Assembly: GCA_003963225.1 (NCBI GenBank)
Contig: RXKB01000004.1
Location: 1 to 64,000, forward strand
DNA from: Candidatus Babelota bacterium
GTDB lineage: Bacteria > Babelota > Babeliae > Babelales > Vermiphilaceae
DNA: 64,000 bases
Direction of reading: 5' to 3'
Below, in pieces: positions 8,699 through 17,220 of this stretch (the stretch's first letter is position 1; each line of letters begins with the position of its first letter). The translations under genes were made by a program, and so were the position numbers. The notes beneath the pieces are model-generated. The model was not told where the DNA came from and searched no databases. It saw nothing but the letters and a program-made list of their open reading frames with translations.

Positions 8699-10291
8699 TT
8701 ATTTTTTCATGTTGATATACACATCATCACAATTAAAAAGACGTGCGACTTTTCTAAATCCTTTTAATTTCATAAAATCTTCCAAAAGTGAACCAAAATA
8801 CATGTTTTCAATAGTCATTGCTTTAATATACACTTGGTTAAAATCTATTCCTTCTAAAATAGCCATTTCACTACCTTCAGTATCTAATGAAAGATAATCA
8901 ACATAAGTAATATTGTATTTTTCAAATAAACTTTTTAAAGTATACACCGGCACTTTTTCTACCGTAAACGAACTATGCGTTTGACTGGTTTCATACTCCA
9001 TTCTTTTTTTGTGCAACGGATGGTAAGTTTCTACCAACCCACTTAACTGGTCTGGATCTCCATGCACATTAAAAAAATCAGCTTGACCATTTTCTTTTCC
9101 TGCGCACGCATTAATACATATAGCGTTGCGATTTTGTACTAGTTCTTGATAAGCATTATATATTGGTTCAATACATAAACCAGACCAACCTTTTTGCTTT
9201 TCAAAAAAATATGAATTGCTCCATTTAATGCCATCGTGCGCACCAATATCAACAAAAAAGCCATTTTGTTTATTTTTAAAAAGGTAGCTATGTATAAAAA
9301 GATCTTGCTTGTATTGACTTTTCATTTCTGTATCTTGTCGTAAAGGCAAAAAATCAAAAAAAGACCATGCATATTCCCACATATCTATAGTAATAAAAAA
9401 ATCTATGCCATACGTTTGACACAATTGCATAATGGTTTGGTCCATTTGTTGGTCGGCTTTTAAAAACCGCTTCGCGTTAAAAAAATCCATGTAGCCGGCA
9501 AACCAACAAAATGGTATATGTTTTTTTTGTAATGCTTCTTTTGTCATTGATTGATATATTTCTTTTATTTTATTGTTAGTAAAATAAACCTTTTCCGTAT
9601 CATTTTTTATTTTGTAAGCACAGGCTTGTAAAACATAATACTTAAAAAGATAGTCATAACAGATCATTACACCGTTTTCTTGCTCATCTTGCCAGCACCA
9701 TTGCATGCCGTTTATGTTTGCTGGAACTCTATTTTCATCCCCGTTATTTTCATAAAAAGCATTTTGCACGTCAGCAAATGCACAGCCTAAAAAATTAGTT
9801 TTTTCTATTTCGTTCCCTCCAAGCTGCTCGTGATAACAAAGATAGTTATTTTCAACAGAAATAATTGGCAAATAAAGAGATTCGCCTTGTTTTAGATTAT
9901 ATATAGTCTTTTTTAATTGCCCAGATACAACATAGTCGGCTGTTAACATTTCATGCGCATAAAGCAAGAAAAAATGGGTCCCTTGCTTTTTGCGCCCTTC
10001 TTGCAAAAGTTGATTATATATTTCATCTATTGGCATATCATTGGTGTTTTCTATGACTTGCAAAGGGTATGTTTGCGCAAGGTTTTTGAGTACGGAAATA
10101 CTATTATCTGTTGATTGATTATCATAAAAAATAATAGAGTCAGCACACAAAGACAATGTATGCACCGCTGTTGGTATAAAAACTTCTTGATTTTTACCAA
10201 CCAAAAAACCAATAATTTTCTTTTCTTGCGTACAAAAAGCGGTTAAGTGTACTAGCATTAATAGTATTGAACAATACGTTTTTTTAATCAT
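8699..10291 (-). CDS. Exported glycosyltransferase-like / FkbM methyltransferase fusion
   Basis: The protein has 530 residues starting at ATG 10291, which gives a signal peptide ('TAFCTQEK'). A longer reading to 10354 would overlap the upstream gene and bury the signal. The N-terminal GT2-like domain keeps 'YDNQSTDNS' (56-64), but the usual DxD is replaced by 'YAHEML' (111-116), so it may be inactive. The C-terminal part is an FkbM-type SAM-dependent methyltransferase: 'VDIGAHDG' (347-354), 'CIEP', and 'DYLSLDTEGSE' (465-475). FkbM enzymes O-methylate sugars and small metabolites. With its paralogue 17 bp downstream it forms a pair with opposite domain losses. No clear ribosome site is visible. 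Confidence 0.87.
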   Translation of the reverse strand: MIKKTYCSILLMLVHLTAFCTQEKKIIGFLVGKNQEVFIPTAVHTLSLCADSIIFYDNQSTDNSISVLKNLAQTYPLQVIENTNDMPIDEIYNQLLQEGRKKQGTHFFLLYAHEMLTADYVVSGQLKKTIYNLKQGESLYLPIISVENNYLCYHEQLGGNEIEKTNFLGCAFADVQNAFYENNGDENRVPANINGMQWCWQDEQENGVMICYDYLFKYYVLQACAYKIKNDTEKVYFTNNKIKEIYQSMTKEALQKKHIPFCWFAGYMDFFNAKRFLKADQQMDQTIMQLCQTYGIDFFITIDMWEYAWSFFDFLPLRQDTEMKSQYKQDLFIHSYLFKNKQNGFFVDIGAHDGIKWSNSYFFEKQKGWSGLCIEPIYNAYQELVQNRNAICINACAGKENGQADFFNVHGDPDQLSGLVETYHPLHKKRMEYETSQTHSSFTVEKVPVYTLKSLFEKYNITYVDYLSLDTEGSEMAILEGIDFNQVYIKAMTIENMYFGSLLEDFMKLKGFRKVARLFNCDDVYINMKK

Positions 10292-10344
10292 GTATTTGCA
10301 ATTGGCTTTAGAAATATTGCAACCAAATGTACTATGTTTATATA

Positions 10345-10896
10345 TTATTTGCAACGGGTAAAAAGCTGTGTAGGTTGGTTCATTGTTGCATCCGATTCTG
10401 GGGATATGGAGTCACCTTTATTCTCTGTCCGAACACATAAATCATTGAAATCAGTTGATGGTTTAATCCCAAATAAATTTGGATGGTTAAAGCCATTTGT
10501 AGTTGGCATATCTGAGGCTGCGTCAATTGATGATTCTGAATTGGCTTTTAAAATGGCATCTTTTATCAATTGGATATCATGTATTTTTTGTAATTCTTCA
10601 AGGTACTTTTCATTGCTCGGATAATTTTTTACTATTATTTCTATTATTTGTTTGGTCTTATTACTATTATCAAGCCATTTTATATTTTTTATTAATTGCA
10701 AAAAAATTGCAATTTCAATGGTATCAACTTTATTAAAATCATTAATCTTACCTAATATATCATTAACGAATTTATCTATACGCGGTAGATTCCGAACAAA
10801 ATAGTTAATTCTTTGATTAATATACAACTTTTTAATTTGAGTTTTTTGGTCATCATTTAATTGCTTTGATGAATGAAGGATCTTAATAACACTCAA
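10345..10896 (-). CDS. C-terminal half of a secreted protein, split by an in-frame stop
   Basis: The frame encodes up to 183 residues, and the only nearby start is TTG 10896, with no ribosome site. There is no Met until about residue 128, and no signal peptide, unlike most neighbours. The frame is open back to the TAA of the upstream gene (10939-10941), which lies in the same frame. The sequence is helical at first ('DDQKTQIKKLYINQRIN'), with a polar Ser/Asn/Pro-rich tail. I read it as the continuation of the upstream gene past a nonsense mutation, or as a readthrough product. Function unknown. Confidence 0.5.
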   Translation of the reverse strand: MSVIKILHSSKQLNDDQKTQIKKLYINQRINYFVRNLPRIDKFVNDILGKINDFNKVDTIEIAIFLQLIKNIKWLDNSNKTKQIIEIIVKNYPSNEKYLEELQKIHDIQLIKDAILKANSESSIDAASDMPTTNGFNHPNLFGIKPSTDFNDLCVRTENKGDSISPESDATMNQPTQLFTRCK

Positions 10897-10938
10897 TGTT
10901 ATGTTGACATTTAAATTTGTTAAAACATTCGGATTAAA

Positions 10939-11373
10939 TTAAGCGTTTTGATTTTTTGATGCGTATTTTTCTAATGCTTCTAGTCCCAATTCGTGCTCGC
11001 TTTTTTCATTTTTGCTTGTGTATATTTTTGCAACTCTATCTTTTTCCAGTATAATTTTAGAATCGCTTTCTTCACTTTTTTCGGAACTCCTATCACTTAA
11101 ATTTTTATTGTTTTTATTGTTTCCTGAATCAGGATAAGGAGTTTTTTGATCATTGGAAGTAGTTTGCCCTTTTACTTCAGTAGGATTTTTTGGTTTAGGT
11201 CTATTGTTATAATAAAGTAGCGCAACAATGCCTGTCAACAAAGCACCTGTGCCAACAAAGTATTTTTTATGTTTTGTTATAAAATCAATATAAATAAAGG
11301 GGCCTTCAACACTCGCTTGCCCCATATTGTGCAATAAAAATATAAAAAGTATACAGGTTGCTTTTTTATACAT
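10939..11373 (-). CDS. Secreted/membrane protein, probably truncated by a stop codon
   Basis: The protein has 144 residues. ATG 11373 follows AAGGA and overlaps the end of the preceding gene by 8 bp, which suggests translational coupling. It has a signal peptide (to about 'GQASVEG'), then 'ITKHKKYFVGTGALLTGIV', a single membrane segment, a Pro/Lys stretch and a charged tail. The head is organised like the repaired N-terminus of the gene at 11366. The frame continues after TAA 10939-10941 into the 183-residue segment at 10345, so the intact protein may once have had about 340 residues. Function unknown. Confidence 0.65.
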   Translation of the reverse strand: MYKKATCILFIFLLHNMGQASVEGPFIYIDFITKHKKYFVGTGALLTGIVALLYYNNRPKPKNPTEVKGQTTSNDQKTPYPDSGNNKNNKNLSDRSSEKSEESDSKIILEKDRVAKIYTSKNEKSEHELGLEALEKYASKNQNA

Positions 11374-13453
11374 TGATATCCTTGTTTACAATAATATTGT
11401 TAAATCCTTTTGGATTAATATGATGGTTCCCAAGGTATGCTATCATTGAGCAGGATGCGGCTGCTGAATCTGCTGTTGAACATTTAAAACCATCATAATA
11501 TTCATTTCCAGGAAATGAATTACTATCCCATGCATACATTGCGACAATTTCTTTTTCTGTTGATTCTGGTGGTAAAGAAGCAAAAGGGTTTCTTTTTGAA
11601 AAATGAATCCTTAATATTTTATGATTTAAAAATGTTAAATCGAAAGATTTATCTTCTTTATATAATGTTTGCGAGATAGTATATTTACTTTTTGTATTTT
11701 CAAAATTATCCTTTAAATTAATATCGTCTTGCCACCAACTAAAGTCAATATCAGTAATATTATTGATTGTTTGATAATTTTCTATTAAAAACTTTATATA
11801 GCAGTCTATTTGGAACCTTTCTAAAACAATTGCATTTATTTCGGCTGGCTTTTTTTTGTTATTGATAGATGCTTCATTTACGAATGTATAATCTTTATCA
11901 CTATACTTAATATTACTCCAAGCGCCTGTACCTAAACCAGTTGCATGTATATATATGTTTTTGTTAATAGCATTACCATGTGCATTAGCTTGATATAAAA
12001 ATTGAAAAATACGGCATGCCATTATCTTTTTGTATGTTGCTACATTAAAAAACAATGGAGTACCATCAGTAATAATTTCTTGATTTTCATCTACTGGAAG
12101 TAGCTTTAGATAATTAATATCTGTGTTATCATTTTTTTCATATAATGATAACACATCTTCGTAAGTCGGAAGAATCTGTTTATAAAAAAATGAATTCCAT
12201 ATTTGCAAAAATTTAGCTGCATAAGAACTATTGTTTTCAATTTCCCCATATCCATTTTCTTTTGTATTTTGTTTTGGATCTATAATACAAAGTGCCCATT
12301 CCATAATGCCTGGTCTTTCAAAACGACAACCAACAATCCCACAATATAACGCACGAGGTATTTCTGGTTTATAGCTACAGGAATTGTTTCTAGCTCCGTC
12401 ATTTATTAAAAAAGTCTGTGAGCATATCATAATAAAAGCAGAAAAAAGCATTTCGTCATAACAAATAAAGTTTTCTATGGTTGTTTCATCCATATGTTCT
12501 TCAACAAAAAAGTCCCATTTTTGTGTTAAGTATGTTTTTCTTTGTCCATGTTTATTCAGAACCAAGTTACTGAATAAATCGAACTTATCAAACTCATCTT
12601 TATTTAAAATGCATCTTTCCTCTTCAGTAATTTTTACGTTATGATTCCAAAAAGATAAAGGTCTTTTGGTCAATAATCGCTTTATGTACTCAGTAGGTTT
12701 ATTTTTAAATTGCTCAAAAAATTTGAAATGTTTACAATTTTTTTCATTAGATTTGATATTAATAAATACGTTGATTGCATGCACTAATCTTTTTGGTACA
12801 ACAGCATGTGTGGTTAGAGCATCTTTTGCTATTCGCACATGTATCTCTTCTCGTGTGTTATAAGATAACGTTTCTTTTAAGAATTCTTTATAAGGTGGAT
12901 GTTCTGTGATTTTTTTAAATCTATTAAAATTATCCGCAACTAACGGCCTGACTTTCTGCTCATCTTGCGCAAAAAATGTTTCTTCGTTTTTTACCAATTC
13001 TTGATAATAATTTAATAAGACGTCCTTCTCAGTATTCTCTGTCTTTTCATATAGTTGTTTAACGCTATCATCTATTAAGCTTGAATCTTTATTCAATGGA
13101 ACATCAGTGAAAGATTCTGTTTGTTGTAAGGTAAGTGATATATCTTTATCAGCTTTTTTTTGTTTGTCAGAATCAAAATTAGAAGCTTTTTTGTTATCGT
13201 CAACTTCGTTTATTTTTTTATCTGAATGATTCATGTCATTCATAAGACCTAACAAATAATCACTTTCGGTACGTTCATCCTCTTCGTTTTCTTTTTTTTC
13301 AACGATTTTTTTGGAATCGGGTGAAATTTGATCAAGGTTATTTTTTTGTTTATTTATTTCGGATAATTTGACTTGATCGGGTTTTTTTGGAGGATTTTGT
13401 CTACCGTTTTTATATTTATATAACAAGAACGCAATAATAGCGCACACTGGCAC
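11366..13453 (-). CDS. Large secreted protein (paralogue of 5664), 5' end frameshifted
   Basis: The main frame encodes 695 residues from GTG 13453, without signal peptide or ribosome site. Its first residues ('PVCAIIAFLLYKYKNG') are the end of a membrane segment. The true N-terminus appears to be the signal-peptide fragment at 13471-13611, one base out of frame. After a charged Lys/Asp-rich linker of about 150 residues it shares the paralogue's blocks: 'KDALTTHAVVPKRL', 'KRLLTKRP', 'PRALYCGIVGCRFERPG', 'GLGTGAWS', 'DIDFSWW', 'YAWDSNSFPGNEYYDG' and 'SAAASC'. Function unknown. The conserved core argues for selection until recently. Confidence 0.75.
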   Translation of the reverse strand: MPVCAIIAFLLYKYKNGRQNPPKKPDQVKLSEINKQKNNLDQISPDSKKIVEKKENEEDERTESDYLLGLMNDMNHSDKKINEVDDNKKASNFDSDKQKKADKDISLTLQQTESFTDVPLNKDSSLIDDSVKQLYEKTENTEKDVLLNYYQELVKNEETFFAQDEQKVRPLVADNFNRFKKITEHPPYKEFLKETLSYNTREEIHVRIAKDALTTHAVVPKRLVHAINVFINIKSNEKNCKHFKFFEQFKNKPTEYIKRLLTKRPLSFWNHNVKITEEERCILNKDEFDKFDLFSNLVLNKHGQRKTYLTQKWDFFVEEHMDETTIENFICYDEMLFSAFIMICSQTFLINDGARNNSCSYKPEIPRALYCGIVGCRFERPGIMEWALCIIDPKQNTKENGYGEIENNSSYAAKFLQIWNSFFYKQILPTYEDVLSLYEKNDNTDINYLKLLPVDENQEIITDGTPLFFNVATYKKIMACRIFQFLYQANAHGNAINKNIYIHATGLGTGAWSNIKYSDKDYTFVNEASINNKKKPAEINAIVLERFQIDCYIKFLIENYQTINNITDIDFSWWQDDINLKDNFENTKSKYTISQTLYKEDKSFDLTFLNHKILRIHFSKRNPFASLPPESTEKEIVAMYAWDSNSFPGNEYYDGFKCSTADSAAASCSMIAYLGNHHINPKGFNNIIVNKDINV

Positions 13454-13470
13454 AGATTTGCCAGCTATAA

Positions 13471-13611
13471 TTAATTTTTATTTTTTTGAATCTTTTGATT
13501 ATTAAAAAACACGAATGGCCAAAGCTGTGTTTCTACTGAATGCACAGGTAAAACAAAAGAGAATAAAAAAAGTAAGAAAATATTTTTTTGTTTATGTTGT
13601 ATAAATTTCAT
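13471..13611 (-). pseudogene. Signal-peptide fragment that starts the 11366 gene, separated by a -1 frameshift
   Basis: From ATG 13611 a 46-residue frame encodes a signal peptide (Lys-rich start, 'IFLLFLFSFVLPVHS') and then 'QLWPFVFFNNQKIQKNKN', ending at TAA 13471-13473. The large frame downstream is one base back. Adding one A to the A5 run (T5 at 13475-13479 on the plus strand) joins them as '...IQKNKKLIIAGKSVPV'. That layout matches 'ITKHKKYFVGTGALL' of the neighbouring gene at 10939. Adding a base to the nearby A7 run (13481-13487) would create a stop instead, so the position is constrained. Confidence 0.7.
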
Positions 13612-13683
13612 ATAAATGCTTTTTGTTAAATTTTAAAAATATATAATTATATACTATATTATTTTTAAAAAAAGAACATTTTT

Positions 13684-14595
13684 TTATGACCTTGGGTGTT
13701 TTTTGTCGTACGCTGCACGCAGATGTGACGTTTCAATATGCGTATATATTTCAACGGACGAAAGATTTTGATGACCAAGTAATAATTGCAATGACCGTAA
13801 ATCAGCACCATTTTTTAGTAAATGTGTTGCTAACGAATGGCGTAATTGATGAGGGGAGACATTTTTTTGTATGCCAGCTTGCGCACAAAGCTTTTTAAGA
13901 ATAAGCCATAATGATTGACGTGAAATTGGTTTTATATGTTTGCCGTATAATACTGGAAACAAGGGCTCGCGGCCTGTACTTACTGGTTTGCGTAAAAAAA
14001 ATGGCAGATCTATTTTTATAAAATCATGCAGAAGCTCTAATGATTGCTCTGGCAATGGTACCATGCGTTCTTTATTTCCTTTGCCAAGAAGGGAAAGTAT
14101 TTTATCTTCAAACCTAATATTAGCAATAGTGATTTGGGCTAACTCACTAATGCGCATGCCCGTTGCATACAAAAGATGAACCATAAGATTATTACGCTTA
14201 CCAAAAGGAGTGCTGTCTTTTTGGCAATAAGAAAGCAAGTTCATAACTTCGTCTTCTGTTAAATATTTTGGCAAGCGCATTTCTTTTTTAGGAGTTGTTA
14301 TATACTCTGTGCAGTTTTCCAATAAAAAACGTTTGCTTATGTAGCCAAAAAATAGTTTTAAGGCGATAATTTTGCGTGCTAACGTAGTTGCTTTTATTTG
14401 TTGCGCATATAAAAAATCTATGTATTTGCTTAGTTGATCGCTTGTGCATTGTAAAAAAAGAACTGCATGCCTTTGCGCATACAGTTCAAACTGTTTAATA
14501 TCTGTTATATAAGCAAGGTAAGTATTTTTGCTTACTCTTTTTTCTGTCAATAAAAATGCAGCCCACAGATTGGTTAAATCATTATTGTTGTTCAT
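13684..14595 (-). CDS. xerD: Tyrosine recombinase of the XerC/XerD type
   Basis: The protein has 303 residues, the normal length for Xer. Such recombinases resolve chromosome dimers at dif. An N-terminal SAM-like core-binding domain (about 1-105) is followed by the catalytic domain with R148 ('TGMRISEL'), K172 ('GKGNKER'), H249 and R252 ('HQLRHSLATHLL'), H275 ('LGHQNLSS') and the nucleophile Y284 ('IYTH'). The catalytic set is complete. It lies 36 bp after proS on the same strand. No adjacent integron, phage or attachment sites are visible, which favours a housekeeping role. XerC and XerD cannot be told apart here; the symbol is a best guess. Confidence 0.9.
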   Translation of the reverse strand: MNNNNDLTNLWAAFLLTEKRVSKNTYLAYITDIKQFELYAQRHAVLFLQCTSDQLSKYIDFLYAQQIKATTLARKIIALKLFFGYISKRFLLENCTEYITTPKKEMRLPKYLTEDEVMNLLSYCQKDSTPFGKRNNLMVHLLYATGMRISELAQITIANIRFEDKILSLLGKGNKERMVPLPEQSLELLHDFIKIDLPFFLRKPVSTGREPLFPVLYGKHIKPISRQSLWLILKKLCAQAGIQKNVSPHQLRHSLATHLLKNGADLRSLQLLLGHQNLSSVEIYTHIETSHLRAAYDKKHPRS

Positions 14596-14631
14596 ACCAA
14601 TACATATCTTTTTTTAGAAATAGTGTATCAT

Positions 14632-16077
14632 TTAATAGGCTTTTGCTACAACAATATTATGGTTTGCTTTTTCTGCGCATACAAAGCATGTATTAAACAA
14701 TAAGTCTCCAGGCAATACGCATCGTACCGTTCCTTTATATTCTTTTACCTGGGCTTCGCATGTAGCATTGCCACACCAGCTTGTTTTATAAACTCCCTGT
14801 TGTGCATCCATTATTGGGCCAAACTCAACCAAACTGTTATTTGTTTTTATTAGAGCATTGATTTTTTGCTTTGCAGCTGTAAACATATTTTGGTGGATTG
14901 TTTGCAATAGTTTTTCAATAGATTCAACACACCCTTCAAGTGATATTGCTATTTTTTCACCATTGTAACGAGTAACTATGGTTAGTTGATTTGCTACAAT
15001 ATCACGTGATCCTATCTCAATACGTATTGGCACACCTTTGAGTTCCCAGGTATAAAACTTTGCCCCTGGGGTTTGATGTTCAGAATCGTCAACAAAGACG
15101 CGCATATTTTTTTGTGTAAGATCGGCTTTTAATTTTTGTATAACAGTTTGTAATGCAGCATTATCTTGGCCTGTTTTATAAATAGGAATAATCACTATTT
15201 GAATAGGCGCAATAAACGGTGGCAGTACTAATCCTTTTTGATCACCATGGGTCATAACTACCGCACCAACCAAACGAGTGGTAACCCCCCAACTTGTTAA
15301 ATAAGGCACTGAAAGATTGCCATCTTTATCTTGAAATTTCATGTCAAAAGCATGGCAAAAACTTTGGGAAAGCATGTGAGAAGTTCCCATTTGCAAAGCT
15401 TTTCCGTCTTGCATAATCCCTTCAAAAGTGAGTGTTTTTTCTGCACCGGGAAACTTTTCAGAATCTGTTTTTTGACCGGTGATTACTGGTATTGCCAAAT
15501 AATCATGGGCAAATGCAACATACTCTGCAAGTATAAGCTCTGCTTCTTCTTTTGCTTCTTGCAATGTTGCATGAGCGGTGTGCCCTTCTTGCCAATAAAA
15601 CTCAGTAGTTCTTAAAAATGGTCGTGGCCTAAGCTCCCAGCGTACCACGTTTGCCCATTGGTTAATTTTTAAAGGCAGATTTCGCCAAGACTTTATCCAA
15701 CGAGCGAACATATAATGAATAATAGTTTCTGACGTTGGTCTAACCACAAGCGGCTCTTCAAGTTCTTTCCCGCCAGCGTGAGTAACCACAGCCAGCTCAG
15801 GTGCAAAGCCTGCAACATGGTCTGCTTCTTTTTTTAAAAAAGATTCTGGTATAAAAAGTGGAAAGAGTGCGTTTTCGTGACCGGTTGCTTTAAACCTGGC
15901 ATCTAAAATTTTTACCATTTGTTCCCACAATGCGCAGCCGTAGGGTCGAACAACCATTGACCCGCGCACTGGTGATTGGTCTACTAATTCTGCCTGATAA
16001 ATTACTTCTTGATACCATTCTGCAAAATTAATTTTTATGTCAGGAAGGCGATTCTTTACGTCAGCAAAACGATTCAT
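14632..16077 (-). CDS. proS: Prolyl-tRNA synthetase (short, archaeal/eukaryotic-like type)
   Basis: The protein has 481 residues and charges tRNA-Pro with proline. Class II motifs are visible: 'GSMVVRPYG' (motif 1 region), 'LVVRPTSETIIHYMF', 'NVVRWELRPRPFLRTTEFYWQEGHTAHAT' in part (motif 2), and 'TSWGVTTRLVGAVVMTHGD' (motif 3). It lacks the bacterial editing insertion and has the C-terminal Cys-rich zinc-like domain ending in a terminal Tyr ('VVAKAY'). This is the archaeal/eukaryotic-like form, found in scattered bacteria. ATG 16077 is the first good start. It is followed closely by the xer gene. Confidence 0.95.
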   Translation of the reverse strand: MNRFADVKNRLPDIKINFAEWYQEVIYQAELVDQSPVRGSMVVRPYGCALWEQMVKILDARFKATGHENALFPLFIPESFLKKEADHVAGFAPELAVVTHAGGKELEEPLVVRPTSETIIHYMFARWIKSWRNLPLKINQWANVVRWELRPRPFLRTTEFYWQEGHTAHATLQEAKEEAELILAEYVAFAHDYLAIPVITGQKTDSEKFPGAEKTLTFEGIMQDGKALQMGTSHMLSQSFCHAFDMKFQDKDGNLSVPYLTSWGVTTRLVGAVVMTHGDQKGLVLPPFIAPIQIVIIPIYKTGQDNAALQTVIQKLKADLTQKNMRVFVDDSEHQTPGAKFYTWELKGVPIRIEIGSRDIVANQLTIVTRYNGEKIAISLEGCVESIEKLLQTIHQNMFTAAKQKINALIKTNNSLVEFGPIMDAQQGVYKTSWCGNATCEAQVKEYKGTVRCVLPGDLLFNTCFVCAEKANHNIVVAKAY

Positions 16078-16268
16078 ATACGATTCCGTTGTAAATATAT
16101 ATAGATGATTATAATAGAAAGCATCCTACCAAAAAATAGATAAAAAGTAAAAAGTTTAACACATTGCGCTATTATCTGTGAAAATTTTGTAAAAAAATAC
16201 AAATTTGCTATTATATATCTATAATTTTAATTAGTACAATTATTCTGTTTTTATTTTCCTAGGTTATT

Positions 16269-17186
16269 ATGATAAAAAAAATGATATTGGGTACTTTTTT
16301 TATTTTTCAGGCGATGCAAGGAACTACCCATACCTATTTTTTTGCACACGGCCTTGCAGCAAACAAAAAGCAGGCTCGTTTATTTGCCAAAAAATATAAA
16401 TTAAAAAATGGCAAACTGTATTTGAATAATAATTATATTATGCAATCTCCAGGTGTAACTTTTGATTTTCCCGATTCTTTTAATATAATAGATCCTTCAT
16501 GGATAGGCCCTATAAAAAAAATAGTTGCAAAAGTAATAAGAGGGAATTATGATCAAACCAGCTTTGGTCAAGAGAATGAAATTGATACACTGCATGCCAG
16601 ATATATAAAAGCCCTAGCTCAAGCGGAGTATATTGTTTATGGGGGCATTTCTCGCGGAGCTTCTATATTTTTTACTTGGTCATGTATTAATCAACCTGCA
16701 AATGTTGCTGGCGCTGTTTTAGAATCACCATTTGCTGCTATTGCTGACGTAATTAATTTAAAAAGAAAACAGCTTGGCATTGAATTTTTATTATCAGAAG
16801 ATAGCGGGCAGGCAATAATGGAGTTTTTATTTAGAAAATATAGTAGGCATGGATTAAAGCCGATTGATTGCATAAAAAATATACATAACAAAAGCCAATT
16901 TTTTAATACACCTATCCTTATTGTTGCTTCAATAACTGATGACCTAGTCCCTTGGGAAAGTTCATTTGCTTTGTATCAAGAGCTTAAAAACGCTGGGCAT
17001 ACAAAAGTGCATTTTTTATTACTTGAACAAGGAAATCATGGATTTTTATTAAGTGGTCCAGATGGCAAAAAATATCAGCAAGTTGTGCATGCTTTTTATA
17101 AACACTATGACCTTCCTTGCGATGAATTAATAGCTGAACAAGGATTGCAGGAGTGGGATAAAATAAGAAAAGAGCATTTATTTTAG
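16269..17186 (+). CDS. Secreted alpha/beta hydrolase
   Basis: The protein has 305 residues, with ATG 16269 following AGGTT. An N-terminal signal peptide (about 1-19) precedes an alpha/beta-hydrolase fold. The oxyanion-type 'FFAHGLAANK' lies near residue 24. The nucleophile elbow is G-I-S128-R-G ('GGISRGAS'). The acid is probably D224/D225 ('SITDDLVPW') and the histidine H257 ('QGNHGF'). The arrangement suits a serine esterase, lipase or peptidase; the substrate is unknown. It is a single gene flanked by an upstream AT-rich gap and a convergent neighbour. Confidence 0.85.
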   Translation: MIKKMILGTFFIFQAMQGTTHTYFFAHGLAANKKQARLFAKKYKLKNGKLYLNNNYIMQSPGVTFDFPDSFNIIDPSWIGPIKKIVAKVIRGNYDQTSFGQENEIDTLHARYIKALAQAEYIVYGGISRGASIFFTWSCINQPANVAGAVLESPFAAIADVINLKRKQLGIEFLLSEDSGQAIMEFLFRKYSRHGLKPIDCIKNIHNKSQFFNTPILIVASITDDLVPWESSFALYQELKNAGHTKVHFLLLEQGNHGFLLSGPDGKKYQQVVHAFYKHYDLPCDELIAEQGLQEWDKIRKEHLF

Positions 17187-17220
17187 AGTACTTTCTTGCG
17201 CGAAATAACTGTCAATTAAT

